A DNA stretch of 64,000 nt from Actinomycetales bacterium SN12 (GTDB lineage: Bacteria > Actinomycetota > Actinomycetes > Actinomycetales > Microbacteriaceae), in contig PJCV01000003.1 in NCBI GenBank assembly GCA_002837415.1, forward strand, positions 124,001-188,000, written 5' to 3'. Both the position numbers and the translations under genes were made by a program. Below are positions 51,345 to 60,567 of the stretch, one piece after another (within the stretch, counting starts at the first letter, position 1; the number at the start of each line of letters is the position of its first letter). The notes beneath the pieces are model-generated. The model did no database searches. It saw only the letters and a program-made list of their open reading frames with translations, and was not told where the DNA came from.

Positions 51345-53495
51345 ATGACCAACCCGGCACAGAGTGAAGAGCAGCAGAGCGCTCTCGAGCAGTTCGGCAT
51401 CAACCTCACCGATCGCGCCCGCCAGGGCAAGCTCGATCCGGTGATCGGCCGCGACAGCGAGATCCGTCGCGTGAGCCAGGTGCTCACCCGGCGCACGAAG
51501 AACAACCCCGTGCTCATCGGCGAGCCCGGCGTCGGCAAGACCGCCGTCGTCGAGGGGCTCGCGCAGCGCATCGTCGCGGGAGACGTCGCCGAGTCCCTCA
51601 AGGACAAGGAGCTCGTCTCGCTCGACATCTCCGCGCTCGTCGCCGGTGCCATGTACCGCGGTCAGTTCGAGGAGCGGCTGAAGAGCGTGCTCAAGGAGAT
51701 CACCGAGTCCGACGGCAAGGTCATCACGTTCATCGACGAGCTGCACGTGCTCATGGGCGCGGGCGGCGGCGAGGGCTCGGTCGCGGCATCCAACATGCTC
51801 AAGCCCATGCTCGCCCGCGGCGAGCTGCGCATGATCGGCGCCACCACTCTCAACGAGTACCGCGAGTTCATCGAGAAGGACGCCGCGCTCGAGCGCCGCT
51901 TCCAGCAGGTGTACGTCGGCGAGCCGACCGTCGAGGACACCGTCGCGATCCTGCGTGGACTCAAGGGGCGGTACGAGGCGCACCACGGAGTCACGATCTC
52001 GGACACCGCTCTCGTGGCATCCGCGGCGCTGTCGAACCGCTACCTGCCCAGCCGCCAGCTGCCGGACAAGGCGATCGACCTGATCGACGAGGCCATGTCG
52101 CGGCTGAAGATGGAGATCGACTCCTCGCCCGTCGAGATCGACGAGCTCAAGCGCCAGGTCGACCGGATGAAGCTGGAAGAGCTCGCGCTGAAGAAGGAGA
52201 AGGACGCCGCGTCGAAGGAGCGTCTCGCGGCGCTGCGCGAGCAGATGGCGGGGCTCGAGAGCGAGCTCGACGCGCTCGAAGAGCGCTGGGCGCGCGAGCG
52301 TCAGGGCCTGAACCGGGTCGGCGAGCTGAAGAAGCAGCTCGACGAGGCCACCACCCAGCGCGACCTGGCGATGCGCGAGGGCGACTACACGAAGGCATCC
52401 AAGCTCGAGTACGAGACCATCCGGCGCTTGAACGCCGAGATCGCCGAGGCCGAGCAGGCCGAGGCGGCCGTCTCGAACGAGGGCCGCATGGTCAACGAGC
52501 AGGTCACCGAAGAGGACATCGCCGCCGTGATCGCCGCATGGACGGGCATCCCGGTCGGCAGGCTGCTGCAGGGCGAGAGCGAGAAGCTGCTGCATCTCGA
52601 GAGCGAGCTCGGCCGCCGTCTGATCGGGCAGAAGGAGGCGGTGAAGGCCGTCTCGGATGCCGTGCGGCGCTCGCGCGCCGGCATCAGCGACCCCGGTCGT
52701 CCGACCGGCTCGTTCCTCTTCCTCGGACCGACCGGCGTCGGCAAGACCGAGCTCGCCAAGGCGCTCGCCGCGTTCCTCTTCGACGACGAGCACGCCATGG
52801 TGCGCATCGACATGAGCGAGTACGGCGAGAAGCACTCGGTGTCGCGCCTCGTCGGCGCCCCTCCCGGGTACATCGGCTACGAGCAGGGTGGTCAGCTGAC
52901 CGAGGCCGTGCGTCGGCGTCCGTACTCGGTCGTGCTGCTCGATGAGGTCGAGAAGGCGCATCCCGAGGTGTTCGACGTGCTGCTGCAGGTGCTCGACGAT
53001 GGCCGGCTGACCGACGGGCAGGGCCGCACGGTCGACTTCTCGAACGTCATCCTCATCCTGACCTCGAACATCGGCTCGCCCATCCTCATCGACCCCGTCA
53101 TGTCGCCCGACGAGAAGCGCGAGGCGGTGATGGCGCTCGTGCGGCAGTCGTTCCGTCCGGAGTTCCTGAACCGTCTCGATGACATCGTGATGTTCTCGGC
53201 GCTCTCGCACGACGACCTCGCGCAGATCGTCGAGCTGGCGGTCGACGGACTGCAGCGTCGGCTCGCGGATCGCCGGCTGACGCTGGCCGTGACCCCGGAT
53301 GCCAGGGCCTGGCTCGCCGAGCGCGGCTACGACCCGGTGTTCGGGGCCCGGCCGCTGCGCCGGCTCATCCAGACCGAGGTGCAGAACCGCCTGGCGACGG
53401 CGCTGCTCTCGGGCGGCGTGCGCGACGGTGACATGGTGCGCGTCGACGTCGCCGCCGACGGCAGCGGACTGGCGCTCACGGCCGCCGGCGCCTGA
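51345..53495 (+). CDS. clpB: ClpB-type AAA+ disaggregase lacking the N domain
   Basis: 716 aa from ATG 51345, with CAGGAGGA upstream. It begins directly at NBD1: [43 protein letters not shown] (Walker A near residue 62). The coiled-coil M domain spans about 270-400. NBD2 has [21 protein letters not shown] and [35 protein letters not shown]. Full-length ClpB is about 850-870 aa, so the roughly 140-residue Clp_N domain is absent. No IGF/L ClpP-binding loop is obvious, which favours ClpB over ClpA/C. It rescues aggregated proteins with DnaK. Confidence 0.93.
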   Translation: MTNPAQSEEQQSALEQFGINLTDRARQGKLDPVIGRDSEIRRVSQVLTRRTKNNPVLIGEPGVGKTAVVEGLAQRIVAGDVAESLKDKELVSLDISALVAGAMYRGQFEERLKSVLKEITESDGKVITFIDELHVLMGAGGGEGSVAASNMLKPMLARGELRMIGATTLNEYREFIEKDAALERRFQQVYVGEPTVEDTVAILRGLKGRYEAHHGVTISDTALVASAALSNRYLPSRQLPDKAIDLIDEAMSRLKMEIDSSPVEIDELKRQVDRMKLEELALKKEKDAASKERLAALREQMAGLESELDALEERWARERQGLNRVGELKKQLDEATTQRDLAMREGDYTKASKLEYETIRRLNAEIAEAEQAEAAVSNEGRMVNEQVTEEDIAAVIAAWTGIPVGRLLQGESEKLLHLESELGRRLIGQKEAVKAVSDAVRRSRAGISDPGRPTGSFLFLGPTGVGKTELAKALAAFLFDDEHAMVRIDMSEYGEKHSVSRLVGAPPGYIGYEQGGQLTEAVRRRPYSVVLLDEVEKAHPEVFDVLLQVLDDGRLTDGQGRTVDFSNVILILTSNIGSPILIDPVMSPDEKREAVMALVRQSFRPEFLNRLDDIVMFSALSHDDLAQIVELAVDGLQRRLADRRLTLAVTPDARAWLAERGYDPVFGARPLRRLIQTEVQNRLATALLSGGVRDGDMVRVDVAADGSGLALTAAGA

Positions 53496-53521
53496 TCCGT
53501 CGGGCCCGGTTTCGCGCCCGG

Positions 53522-53600
53522 AACCCGCGAGACTTCACTTCCAGCATGAGAAACGCGTTCCAGCGTGGTTTCTCATGCTGGAAGGTACGTCTCGCGGGTT
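53522..53600. repeat. 79-nt palindrome after clpB
   Basis: The left half starts AACCCGCGAGAC and contains CTTCCAGCATGAGAAAC; the right half is its near-perfect complement, ending GTCTCGCGGGTT. It lies 26 nt after the clpB stop. The 319-nt gap to the next gene holds this element and one promoter. It shares its arms with the elements at 55297 and 59410. Confidence 0.9.
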
Positions 53601-53679
53601 TTCCGTGCGTTCGAGCGCGCCGGACAACCCGTCTGGTTCCGACAGGTGGAATAGTTCATTCGTGCTTCGGAAAAAATCG

Positions 53680-53708
53680 TTGACGGTGCGTGGTCTGCGT
53701 GGTTGAAT
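53680..53708 (+). promoter_or_regulatory. Promoter of the second NCS2 permease
   Basis: TTGACG (53680-53685), 17-nt spacer, TTGAAT (53703-53708), about 106 nt upstream of the start. An AT-rich ggaaaaaat stretch precedes it. No clear TTTC-N8-GAAA pair is present. Confidence 0.5.
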
Positions 53709-53814
53709 CTGGACTACTCCGATGACGGAGCACCCGGATCCGCAGACATGCGCACTGAGCCCACTCACCCGTGAGCACACCTGCGAGCCCCGCACTCGAC
53801 GAAGAGGTCAGGAA

Positions 53815-55278
53815 ATGAGCAAGCAGAAGAACGACGTCCTCCGCCCCGAAGATGAACGCCTGTCCATCGGCGCGACCTTCGGGTACGGACTCCAGCACGT
53901 GCTGACGATGTATGGCGGCATCATCGCGCCGCCGCTGATCATCGGGCAGCTCGCCGGACTCAGCCCGGCAGAGATCGGGGTGCTCATCGCGTCGTGCCTC
54001 TTCATGGGCGGCCTGGCGACCATCCTGCAGACGGTCGGCATCCCGTTCTTCGGTTCGCAGCTGCCGCTCGTGCAGGGCGTGTCGTTCGCCGGTGTGGCGA
54101 CCATGGGCGCGATCGTGACGAACGGCGGCGGGCTGCCGGCCGTGTTCGGCTCGGTGATAGCGGCATCCGTCCTCGGTCTGCTGATCGCACCGATCTTCGC
54201 GATGGTGATCCGGTTCTTCCCGCCGGTGGTCACGGGCGTCGTCATCACCACCATCGGCCTGACCCTGCTGCCCGTCGCCGCGCGCTGGGCCATGGGCGGC
54301 AACGCGACTGCCGACGACTACGGCTCGCCGCAGAACCTGCTGCTCGCGTTCGTGACGCTGCTGTTCGTGCTGATCCTCAGCAAGGTGCCGATCGGGGCCG
54401 TCTCTCGCCTGTCGATCCTGCTCGCCATCGTCGCCGGCACGATCTTCGCCGCCTTCCTCGGCCGCGTCGACTTCTCGCAGGTCGGCGAGGGCGCCATCTT
54501 CGCCTTCCCGACGCCGTTCGCGTTCGGCTGGCCGACGTTCGAGATCGCCGCGATCATCTCGATGTTCATCGTGATCCTCGTGACCCTCACCGAGACCACG
54601 GCCGACATCCTCGCTGTCGGCGAGATCGTGGGCACCAAGGTCGACAAGAAGCGCATCGCCGACGGCCTGCGTGCCGACATGCTCTCCAGCGCCGTGTCGC
54701 CGGTCTTCGGCACGTTCACCCAGTCGGCGTTCGCGCAGAACGTCGGCCTGGTGGCCATCACCGGTGTGAAGAGCCGGTTCGTCGTCACCGCCGGTGGCGT
54801 GGTGCTGGTCATCCTCGGTCTGCTGCCGGTGCTCGGCCGCGTCGTCGGCGAGATCCCCTCCCCGGTGCTGGGTGGCGCGGGAATCGTGCTGTTCGGCTCG
54901 GTCGCGGCATCCGGTGTCCGCACGCTGGCGAAGGTCGACTACCGCGGCAACATGAACCTCATCATCGTGGCGGCGTCGATCGGCATCGGCATGCTGCCGA
55001 TCGCCGCTCCGACCATCTACGACCAGATGCCCGACTGGTTCAACACCATCTTCCACTCGGGCATCAGCTCGGCCGCGGTCGCCGCGATCTTCCTCAACCT
55101 GCTGTTCAATCACGTCGGCGCTCGCCGCTCGAAGAACGCCAACAGCTTCGTCGCGGCGCCCACGCGCAGCATCCCGGTGCAGTACCTCGACGCGTTCGAG
55201 GACGGCGACTCGATCGTCGACGGCAGGATCGTCGACCGGGAGGGCAAGGAAGTGCCGGTGCAGGTGCCTGAGCACTGA
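53815..55278 (+). CDS. NCS2 purine permease, second copy
   Basis: 487 aa from ATG 53815 with AGGTCAGGAA upstream. It shares RPEDERL, YGLQHVLTMYGGIIAPPLIIG, FFGSQLPLVQGVSFAGVATM, LTETTADILAVGEIVGTKVD and QSAFAQNVGLVAITGVKSR with the permease at 28279, so the two are close paralogues. Differences cluster in the periplasmic or loop segments and the C-terminal tail. Likely a xanthine or urate proton symporter. It stands alone between two palindromes of the same family. Confidence 0.92.
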   Translation: MSKQKNDVLRPEDERLSIGATFGYGLQHVLTMYGGIIAPPLIIGQLAGLSPAEIGVLIASCLFMGGLATILQTVGIPFFGSQLPLVQGVSFAGVATMGAIVTNGGGLPAVFGSVIAASVLGLLIAPIFAMVIRFFPPVVTGVVITTIGLTLLPVAARWAMGGNATADDYGSPQNLLLAFVTLLFVLILSKVPIGAVSRLSILLAIVAGTIFAAFLGRVDFSQVGEGAIFAFPTPFAFGWPTFEIAAIISMFIVILVTLTETTADILAVGEIVGTKVDKKRIADGLRADMLSSAVSPVFGTFTQSAFAQNVGLVAITGVKSRFVVTAGGVVLVILGLLPVLGRVVGEIPSPVLGGAGIVLFGSVAASGVRTLAKVDYRGNMNLIIVAASIGIGMLPIAAPTIYDQMPDWFNTIFHSGISSAAVAAIFLNLLFNHVGARRSKNANSFVAAPTRSIPVQYLDAFEDGDSIVDGRIVDREGKEVPVQVPEH

Positions 55279-55296
55279 GCCCGCCGCCCTGACATA

Positions 55297-55369
55297 CCGC
55301 GAGACTTCACCTCCGGCACGAGACCTGCGCTCCGGCGCTCGGTCTCATGCTGGAAGTGAAGTCTCGCGG
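55297..55369. repeat. 73-nt palindrome between convergent permease and zwf
   Basis: Arms 55297-55325 and 55341-55369 match at 26 of 29 positions around a 15-nt loop. The outer sequence CCGCGAGACTTCAC is shared with the element at 53522. Confidence 0.9.
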
Positions 55370-55391
55370 CGTCTTCGCGGGTGCGGGAAGG

Positions 55392-56777
55392 CTAGTCGCT
55401 GTGCGACGTCTGCCAGGACGAGGGGCCCGTGGAGCCGGCCGGATACTCGTCGAGCGGGGTCTCGCCGCGAGCCCAGGCATCCCGAACCGGCTGGATGATC
55501 CGCCAGCACTGCTCGGCCTCATCCGCGCGCACCGACAGGGCGACGTCACCGTCGAGCAGCTCTTCGATCACCTCCTCGTAGGACCGCTGCTGCCCGGCAC
55601 CCAGGCCCGCCACGAGATCCTCGTCGCGCAGCGCGAACGGGTCGTCGCCTCCGGTCACGTGCAGGCGCAGGTGCATCTCATCGGGTCCGAGTGAGAAGGT
55701 GAGGCGGCCGCCGTCCGCGGGGACGCCGTTCAGCCCCGGCGGCACGTGCCGCACCGGCTTGAATGTCACCACGATCTCGGAGTGTTTGCGCTCGAGCGCC
55801 TTGCCCGAGCGCAGGATGAACGGCACCCCGGCCCAGCGGTCGCTGGACACCTCGAAGACGACCTCGGCGAGCGTCTCGGTCTGCCGGGAGACGTCGATGC
55901 CCTCCTCATCGCTGTACGAGGGCAGCTCGCGGGAACCGCCATCGGCGAGCTGCTGGTTGCCGGCGGTGTACTGCGCGCGGCGCGAGAAGCGAGCCGGGTC
56001 GTCGCCCATCACGTGCGTAGCCCGCAGCACAGCCGCCTTCGCGTCGCGCAGGTCGCGCTCGTGCAGCGTCGCGGGCGGATCCATCGCGAGCAGCGCCAGC
56101 ACCTGCAGCAGGTGACTCTGGATCATGTCGATGAGCGCGCCGGCCTTGTCGTAGTAGCGGGCACGGCCTTCGAGCGCGACGGATTCGTCGAAGCGGATCA
56201 GCACCTCCTGGATGTGCTCCGCCGACCACACCGGCTCCCAGATGCGGTTGGCCAGGCGCACGCCGAGCAGGTTCAGCAGCGTCGACCGCCCGAGGAAGTG
56301 ATCGACGCGGAAGATCTGCTTCTCGGGCACGAGCGCCAGCAGCTTGTCATTGAGCGCGCGGGCGCTCGCCTCGTCCTGGCCGAATGGCTTCTCCATCGCG
56401 AGCACGGTTCCCTCGGGAAGCGTGAGCCCGGCCATCGCGTCGATCGCCGCGGCGGTGACGGCCGGCGGCAGGGCGAAGTAGAGCACGGTATCCGGGTCGA
56501 GCGTGTTGACGAGGGCCGCTACGGCCGAGGCATCCGTCACATCCGCCTGAGCGTAGTCCGCGAGGTCGACCTGGTCGAGCGCCTGGGGAGAATCGGCGAA
56601 CGCCTTCTTCACGGTGGTGCGCCAGGTCTCGGCATCCCAGTCCTCCGTGCCGGACCCGCGCAGCACGACCCGGCGGTTCTGCTCCTTGCCGAGCAGAGAC
56701 GCGAGCGAGGGCAGCAGCAGGCGTGAGGTGAGGTCGCCGGTGGCGCCGAGGATGAAGAGTGTTCTGGTCGTCGACAT
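55392..56777 (-). CDS. zwf: Glucose-6-phosphate dehydrogenase (Zwf family)
   Basis: 461 aa, at the short end of the family (usually 485-515). The N-terminal NADP motif is FILGATGDLTSRLLLPSLASL. The catalytic signature RVDHFLGRSTLLNLLGVRLANRIWEPVW, with the Asp-His pair, is recognisable but diverged from the usual DHYLGKE form. Other features: MEKPFGQDEASARALN, MIQSHLLQVLALLAMDPP and VPFILRSGKALERKHSEIVVTFKP. It oxidises glucose 6-phosphate to 6-phosphogluconolactone. It may be a secondary paralogue because the typical opcA-tkt-tal neighbours are missing. Divergent from GH15 by 76 nt. Confidence 0.85.
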   Translation of the reverse strand: MSTTRTLFILGATGDLTSRLLLPSLASLLGKEQNRRVVLRGSGTEDWDAETWRTTVKKAFADSPQALDQVDLADYAQADVTDASAVAALVNTLDPDTVLYFALPPAVTAAAIDAMAGLTLPEGTVLAMEKPFGQDEASARALNDKLLALVPEKQIFRVDHFLGRSTLLNLLGVRLANRIWEPVWSAEHIQEVLIRFDESVALEGRARYYDKAGALIDMIQSHLLQVLALLAMDPPATLHERDLRDAKAAVLRATHVMGDDPARFSRRAQYTAGNQQLADGGSRELPSYSDEEGIDVSRQTETLAEVVFEVSSDRWAGVPFILRSGKALERKHSEIVVTFKPVRHVPPGLNGVPADGGRLTFSLGPDEMHLRLHVTGGDDPFALRDEDLVAGLGAGQQRSYEEVIEELLDGDVALSVRADEAEQCWRIIQPVRDAWARGETPLDEYPAGSTGPSSWQTSHSD

Positions 56778-56853
56778 GGCACCGAGGGTAGTCGTCGTCG
56801 AACCGAGCGCAAGGGGGGTGGAGTGGGTTCGGCTCCGATGACAGACTGCGCTC

Positions 56854-58650
56854 GTGGTGACGCGAATCGAGGACTACGCCCTGCTCAGCAACTGCCGCAC
56901 TGCGGCGCTCGTGTCGAGGGAGGGCAGCATCGACTGGCTGTGCCTGCCGCGGCTCGACTCCGCCAGCACGTTCGCCGCCCTGCTGGGTGACGAATCGCAC
57001 GGGCGGTGGATGCTGCGCCCCGACGACCCGGATGCCACCGCCACCCGTCATTACGACCGCGACACGTTCGTGCTGATCACCCGGTGGCAGAGCGGTGACG
57101 CGGTCGCCGAGGTGCACGACTTCATGCCCATCGACCCGGACCCCAGCGTGCAGATCCGGCGGACGGATGTCGTGCGCCGCGTCGTCGGGGTCGCCGGTGA
57201 GATGACGTTCACGCAGCGGCTCAGCATCCGGTTCGACTACTCCCGTGCCATGCCGTGGATGCGGCAGACCGGGACCGGCGACCAGCCGCAGCTGGTCGCC
57301 ATGGCAGGGCCGGATGCGCTCGTGGTTCGCGGTGCGCGGCTGAAGGCCATCGACCACGAGCACCGCGGCGAGGTGCGCGTGGGGGCCGGCGATGTGCACG
57401 ACCTGCAGCTGTCCTGGTTCCCGTCGCACCGCCCGGCACCCGACCCGCTCGACATCGATCACGCGCTCGAGGTGACCAAGACGTGGTGGCAGAGCTGGGC
57501 CGACACCGTCGAGCACGCCGGACCGCACCACGACAAGGTGGTGCGCTCGCTGCTGATCCTGCGTGCGCTCACGAATCACGAGACCGGCGGAATCGCGGCA
57601 GCCGCGACCATGGCACTGCCGGAGCAGCTCGGCGGCGAGCGCAACTGGGACTACCGCTACGTCTGGCTGCGCGACGCCGCGCTCACGCTCGAGGCGCTGC
57701 TCGATCACGGCTTCCTCGGGCTCGCCGACAGCTGGCGCGAGTGGCTGCTGCGTGCGGTCGCGGGAGACCCTGCCGATCTGCAGATCATGTACGGGCTCGC
57801 GGGGGAGCGCGATCTCACCGAGAGCGTGCTCGCGGCGCTGCCCGGGTACGCCGGCTCCGGACCGGTGCGCGTCGGAAACGGCGCATGGGGGCAGTACCAG
57901 GCGGATGTCGTGGGCGAGGTGCTCGTGACCCTGTCGGCAGCGCGGAAGGCGGGACTCGCCGACAGCGAGTTCTCGTGGCCGCTCGAGCGCAGCCTGCTGC
58001 GCTTCGCGTCGTATCAGATCGATCATCCCGATCAGGGCCTGTGGGAGATCCGCGGGCCGGCGCGCATGTTCACGCACTCGCGGGTGATGATGTGGGCGGC
58101 GTTCGATCGGGGTGTGCGGGCGGTGGAGGAGTACGGGCTGCCCGGTGCGGTCGAGACCTGGCGCAAGCTGCGCGACCGGATGCGCGACGAGATCGACACC
58201 CGGGGCGTGCGCAACGGGCATTTCACCCAGCACTACGACACCGATGAAGTGGATGCGTCGCTGCTGCTGCTTCCGCAGGTCGGCTACTGCCTACCCGACG
58301 ACGAGCGGATGCTGGCGACGGTGGCCCGCATCGAGCAGACGCTCATGCACGAAGGGCTGCTGCACCGCTACCGAACGCAGAGCGGTGTCGACGGCCTGGC
58401 GGGCGAGGAGAGCCCGTTCCTCGCGTGCTCGTTCTGGCTGGTCGAGCAGTACGCCAGCACCGGCCGGCGAGATGAGGCGGCGGAGCTGATGGACCGGCTC
58501 TGCGGGCTGACCAATGACGTCGGGATGTTGGCGGAGGAGTACGACCCGGTCGCCGGCCGTCAGCTCGGCAACACTCCGCAGGCGTTCTCGCACCTGGCGC
58601 TGGTGCGTGCCGCAGACGCGCTGAGCGACAGCGAGAGCAAGCCCCGCTGA
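56854..58650 (+). CDS. Glycoside hydrolase family 15 (glucosidase or trehalase)
   Basis: 598 aa, GTG start. The N-terminal beta-domain begins RIEDYALLSNCRTAALVSREGSIDWLCLPRLDSASTFAALLGDE. The (alpha/alpha)6 barrel from about 240 has the general acid region GGERNWDYRYVWLRDAALTLEALLDHG and the second catalytic Glu region GLAGEESPFLACSFWLVEQYA near 510. No signal peptide, so cytoplasmic. Actinobacterial homologues include trehalases and glucoamylase-like enzymes. Divergent pairing with a G6PDH suggests release of glucose for the pentose phosphate route (inference). Confidence 0.92.
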   Translation: MVTRIEDYALLSNCRTAALVSREGSIDWLCLPRLDSASTFAALLGDESHGRWMLRPDDPDATATRHYDRDTFVLITRWQSGDAVAEVHDFMPIDPDPSVQIRRTDVVRRVVGVAGEMTFTQRLSIRFDYSRAMPWMRQTGTGDQPQLVAMAGPDALVVRGARLKAIDHEHRGEVRVGAGDVHDLQLSWFPSHRPAPDPLDIDHALEVTKTWWQSWADTVEHAGPHHDKVVRSLLILRALTNHETGGIAAAATMALPEQLGGERNWDYRYVWLRDAALTLEALLDHGFLGLADSWREWLLRAVAGDPADLQIMYGLAGERDLTESVLAALPGYAGSGPVRVGNGAWGQYQADVVGEVLVTLSAARKAGLADSEFSWPLERSLLRFASYQIDHPDQGLWEIRGPARMFTHSRVMMWAAFDRGVRAVEEYGLPGAVETWRKLRDRMRDEIDTRGVRNGHFTQHYDTDEVDASLLLLPQVGYCLPDDERMLATVARIEQTLMHEGLLHRYRTQSGVDGLAGEESPFLACSFWLVEQYASTGRRDEAAELMDRLCGLTNDVGMLAEEYDPVAGRQLGNTPQAFSHLALVRAADALSDSESKPR

Positions 58651-58655
58651 CGCGA

Positions 58656-58685
58656 AGAGCGCCGCCCCGGACGGGACGGCGCTCT
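58656..58685. terminator. Bidirectional terminator between GH15 and nitroreductase
   Basis: Perfect 9-bp stem AGAGCGCCG / CGGCGCTCT with a 12-nt loop in the 53-nt convergent gap. Confidence 0.8.
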
Positions 58686-58703
58686 CGACGAAGGATGCGC
58701 GGA

Positions 58704-59291
58704 TCAGGCGTTGGCGAGCAGCGTCTCGTCGATCGGGCGACGAACGCGGGGAGCCGACTCGCGCTCCTGCAGCACCTCGGGCAGCGCGCCCGCATCACCC
58801 AGGTCGCCCAGGGCGATGACGGTGATCGGGGTGAAGCGCTCGCCGAGGCCGGTGAGCTCGCGGATGTCGTCCGCGTCGAAGCCGCTCATCTGGTGCACGA
58901 CCAGACCGTCGTGGTGCGCCTGCACCGACAGGTGCGCGACCGACTGGCCGAGGTCGTACACGGCGTGCGAGATCGGGGCGCCCTCTTCGTTCGCGGTCTC
59001 GGCGACGGCGACGATGAGCGCAGCGGCGTTTCCTGCCCAGGCCTGGTTGAAGCCCATCAGCGCCGAGTGGATGCCGCGGTGCAGCTCTGAACCCCGGCGG
59101 GCGACGATGAAGCGCCACGGCTGCGAGTTGTTGGCGCTCGGGCTCCAGCGGGCGGCCTCGAGCGCGGAGGAGAGCTTGGCCTCGTCGATCGGCGCCTCGG
59201 AGTCGAACGCGCGGGGGCTCCACCGGTCGGCGAGGACGTCCAGGACGGGGTGCTCGGTCTGTGCGGTGCGATCGAGGATGGGGTTGCGCAT
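58704..59291 (-). CDS. Nitroreductase-family FMN oxidoreductase
   Basis: 195 aa. FMN-binding N-terminal RWSPRAFDSEAPIDEAKLSSALEAARWSPSANNSQPWRFIVARRG, AALIVAVAETANEE, VYDLGQSVAHLSVQAHHDGLVVHQMSGFD (typical central helix and active site), and C-terminal FTPITVIALGDLGD. It is a dimeric NAD(P)H-dependent reductase of small nitro, quinone or unsaturated substrates. The physiological substrate is unknown. Single-gene unit. Confidence 0.93.
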   Translation of the reverse strand: MRNPILDRTAQTEHPVLDVLADRWSPRAFDSEAPIDEAKLSSALEAARWSPSANNSQPWRFIVARRGSELHRGIHSALMGFNQAWAGNAAALIVAVAETANEEGAPISHAVYDLGQSVAHLSVQAHHDGLVVHQMSGFDADDIRELTGLGERFTPITVIALGDLGDAGALPEVLQERESAPRVRRPIDETLLANA

Positions 59292-59409
59292 CAGGTGAGG
59301 CCTTTCGCTGTTCGGGAGTTCGGGCGGACCTCATCGTCCAGGGATGCCAACGAGTCTATGCGCCCGCATATTCCCGGCATCCGGCGTCCGGCATCGGGCT
59401 TCATCAACG

Positions 59410-59476
59410 CGAGAAACCACTTCCTGCATGGCAAACCACGCGTAACGCGGTTTCTCAGGCAGGAAGTGGTTTCTCG
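59410..59476. repeat. 67-nt palindrome, variant of the 53522 family
   Basis: Perfect 18-bp outer arms CGAGAAACCACTTCCTGC (59410-59427) and complement (59459-59476), with a further imperfect inner stem around acgcg. It lies 23 nt past the ABC permease stop on the minus strand. Confidence 0.9.
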
Positions 59477-59499
59477 AGCGGAGGCGGCGACGAAACGGG

Positions 59500-60567
59500 T
59501 CAGCCGCGCAGCGCCTCCCCGAGCTTGACCCGCGCGCCCATCCGCAGCAGCGAGTTCTCGTAGATCTTCGCGGCGACGACGATCGCCGCGATGCACGTCG
59601 CGAGCAGGATGACCAGCGACAGCGCGCCCTCCCACCACTGCGCCTCGCCGACGAACATCCGCACCGGCATCGCGACCGGTGCCGAGAACGGCACGTACGA
59701 CATGATCGTCAGCACCAGCGGGTTGTCGTTGAAGAAGATCACCAGGAAGTACGGTGCCATCACCAGCATCATCAGCGGCATGGTCGTCGAGCCGATGTCC
59801 TCCTGCCTCGACACCATCGCCGCCGCCGCGGCGTAGAGCTCCGCGAGCAGCACGAACCCGAGCAGGAAGAACACGGCGAACCACAGGATCGGGGCTCCGA
59901 TGCCGCTGAGCACGTCCTCCTGCCCGGTCACGATCAGTCCGACGATCGCGATCACGGCCAGCGCGATGATCTGCCCCATCGCCAGCACGGTGTTGCCGAG
60001 CACCTTGCCGGCCAGCAGCGTCCGCGTGGGGATCGCGGAGATGAGCAGCTCGACCACGCGGGTCTGCTTCTCCTCCACCACGCTCTGCGCGATCGTGCCG
60101 CCGAAGGTCGATGCGGCCATCAGGAACACGAGGCCGAAGCCGAACGCCACCAGGTAGCGCAGCAGGGGGTCGGTGCCGGCCGGCTGCAGCACCTCGACGC
60201 TGGGCGACTGCGACAGCAGCATCATCAGGTCAGACGGCGCGCTCTCCTTCGCGAGCACCACGTACCCGAAACCGGCCGGGTCCCCGGGGACCAGAGCGGC
60301 CTCCACCTCGTCGCTCGTGACGAGCTCTTCCGCCGCCGCACGGTCGGCCACCTCGCGGGCCTCGACGCCGGGCATCCCGTCGAGCACCGCCGAGGTCTCC
60401 GAGGTGACGGCGATGGCATCCGCACTCGGGCTCTTGCTCATGAACCCGCCGATGAGAACTCCCGCGAGAGCGATCAGCAGCAGGATGCCCGTGGCGATGA
60501 CGAACGCGCGACTGCGCAGCTTCGCCGTGATCTCGCGCTCGGCGACGAGCCAGACAGCACTGTTCAT
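59500..60567 (-). CDS. ABC-2 type exporter permease (NatB-like)
   Basis: 355 aa. One N-terminal membrane helix (residues 22-45) precedes an extracellular domain of about 120 residues, then five to six C-terminal helices beginning at LLRYLVAFGFGLVFLMAASTF. SVVEEKQTRVVELLISAIPTRTLLAGKVLG is the conserved ABC2_membrane_3 segment. It is the membrane partner of the upstream ATPase (4-nt overlap). Substrate unknown; NatAB-type sodium efflux or drug/lipid export are family precedents. Confidence 0.9.
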   Translation of the reverse strand: MNSAVWLVAEREITAKLRSRAFVIATGILLLIALAGVLIGGFMSKSPSADAIAVTSETSAVLDGMPGVEAREVADRAAAEELVTSDEVEAALVPGDPAGFGYVVLAKESAPSDLMMLLSQSPSVEVLQPAGTDPLLRYLVAFGFGLVFLMAASTFGGTIAQSVVEEKQTRVVELLISAIPTRTLLAGKVLGNTVLAMGQIIALAVIAIVGLIVTGQEDVLSGIGAPILWFAVFFLLGFVLLAELYAAAAAMVSRQEDIGSTTMPLMMLVMAPYFLVIFFNDNPLVLTIMSYVPFSAPVAMPVRMFVGEAQWWEGALSLVILLATCIAAIVVAAKIYENSLLRMGARVKLGEALRG

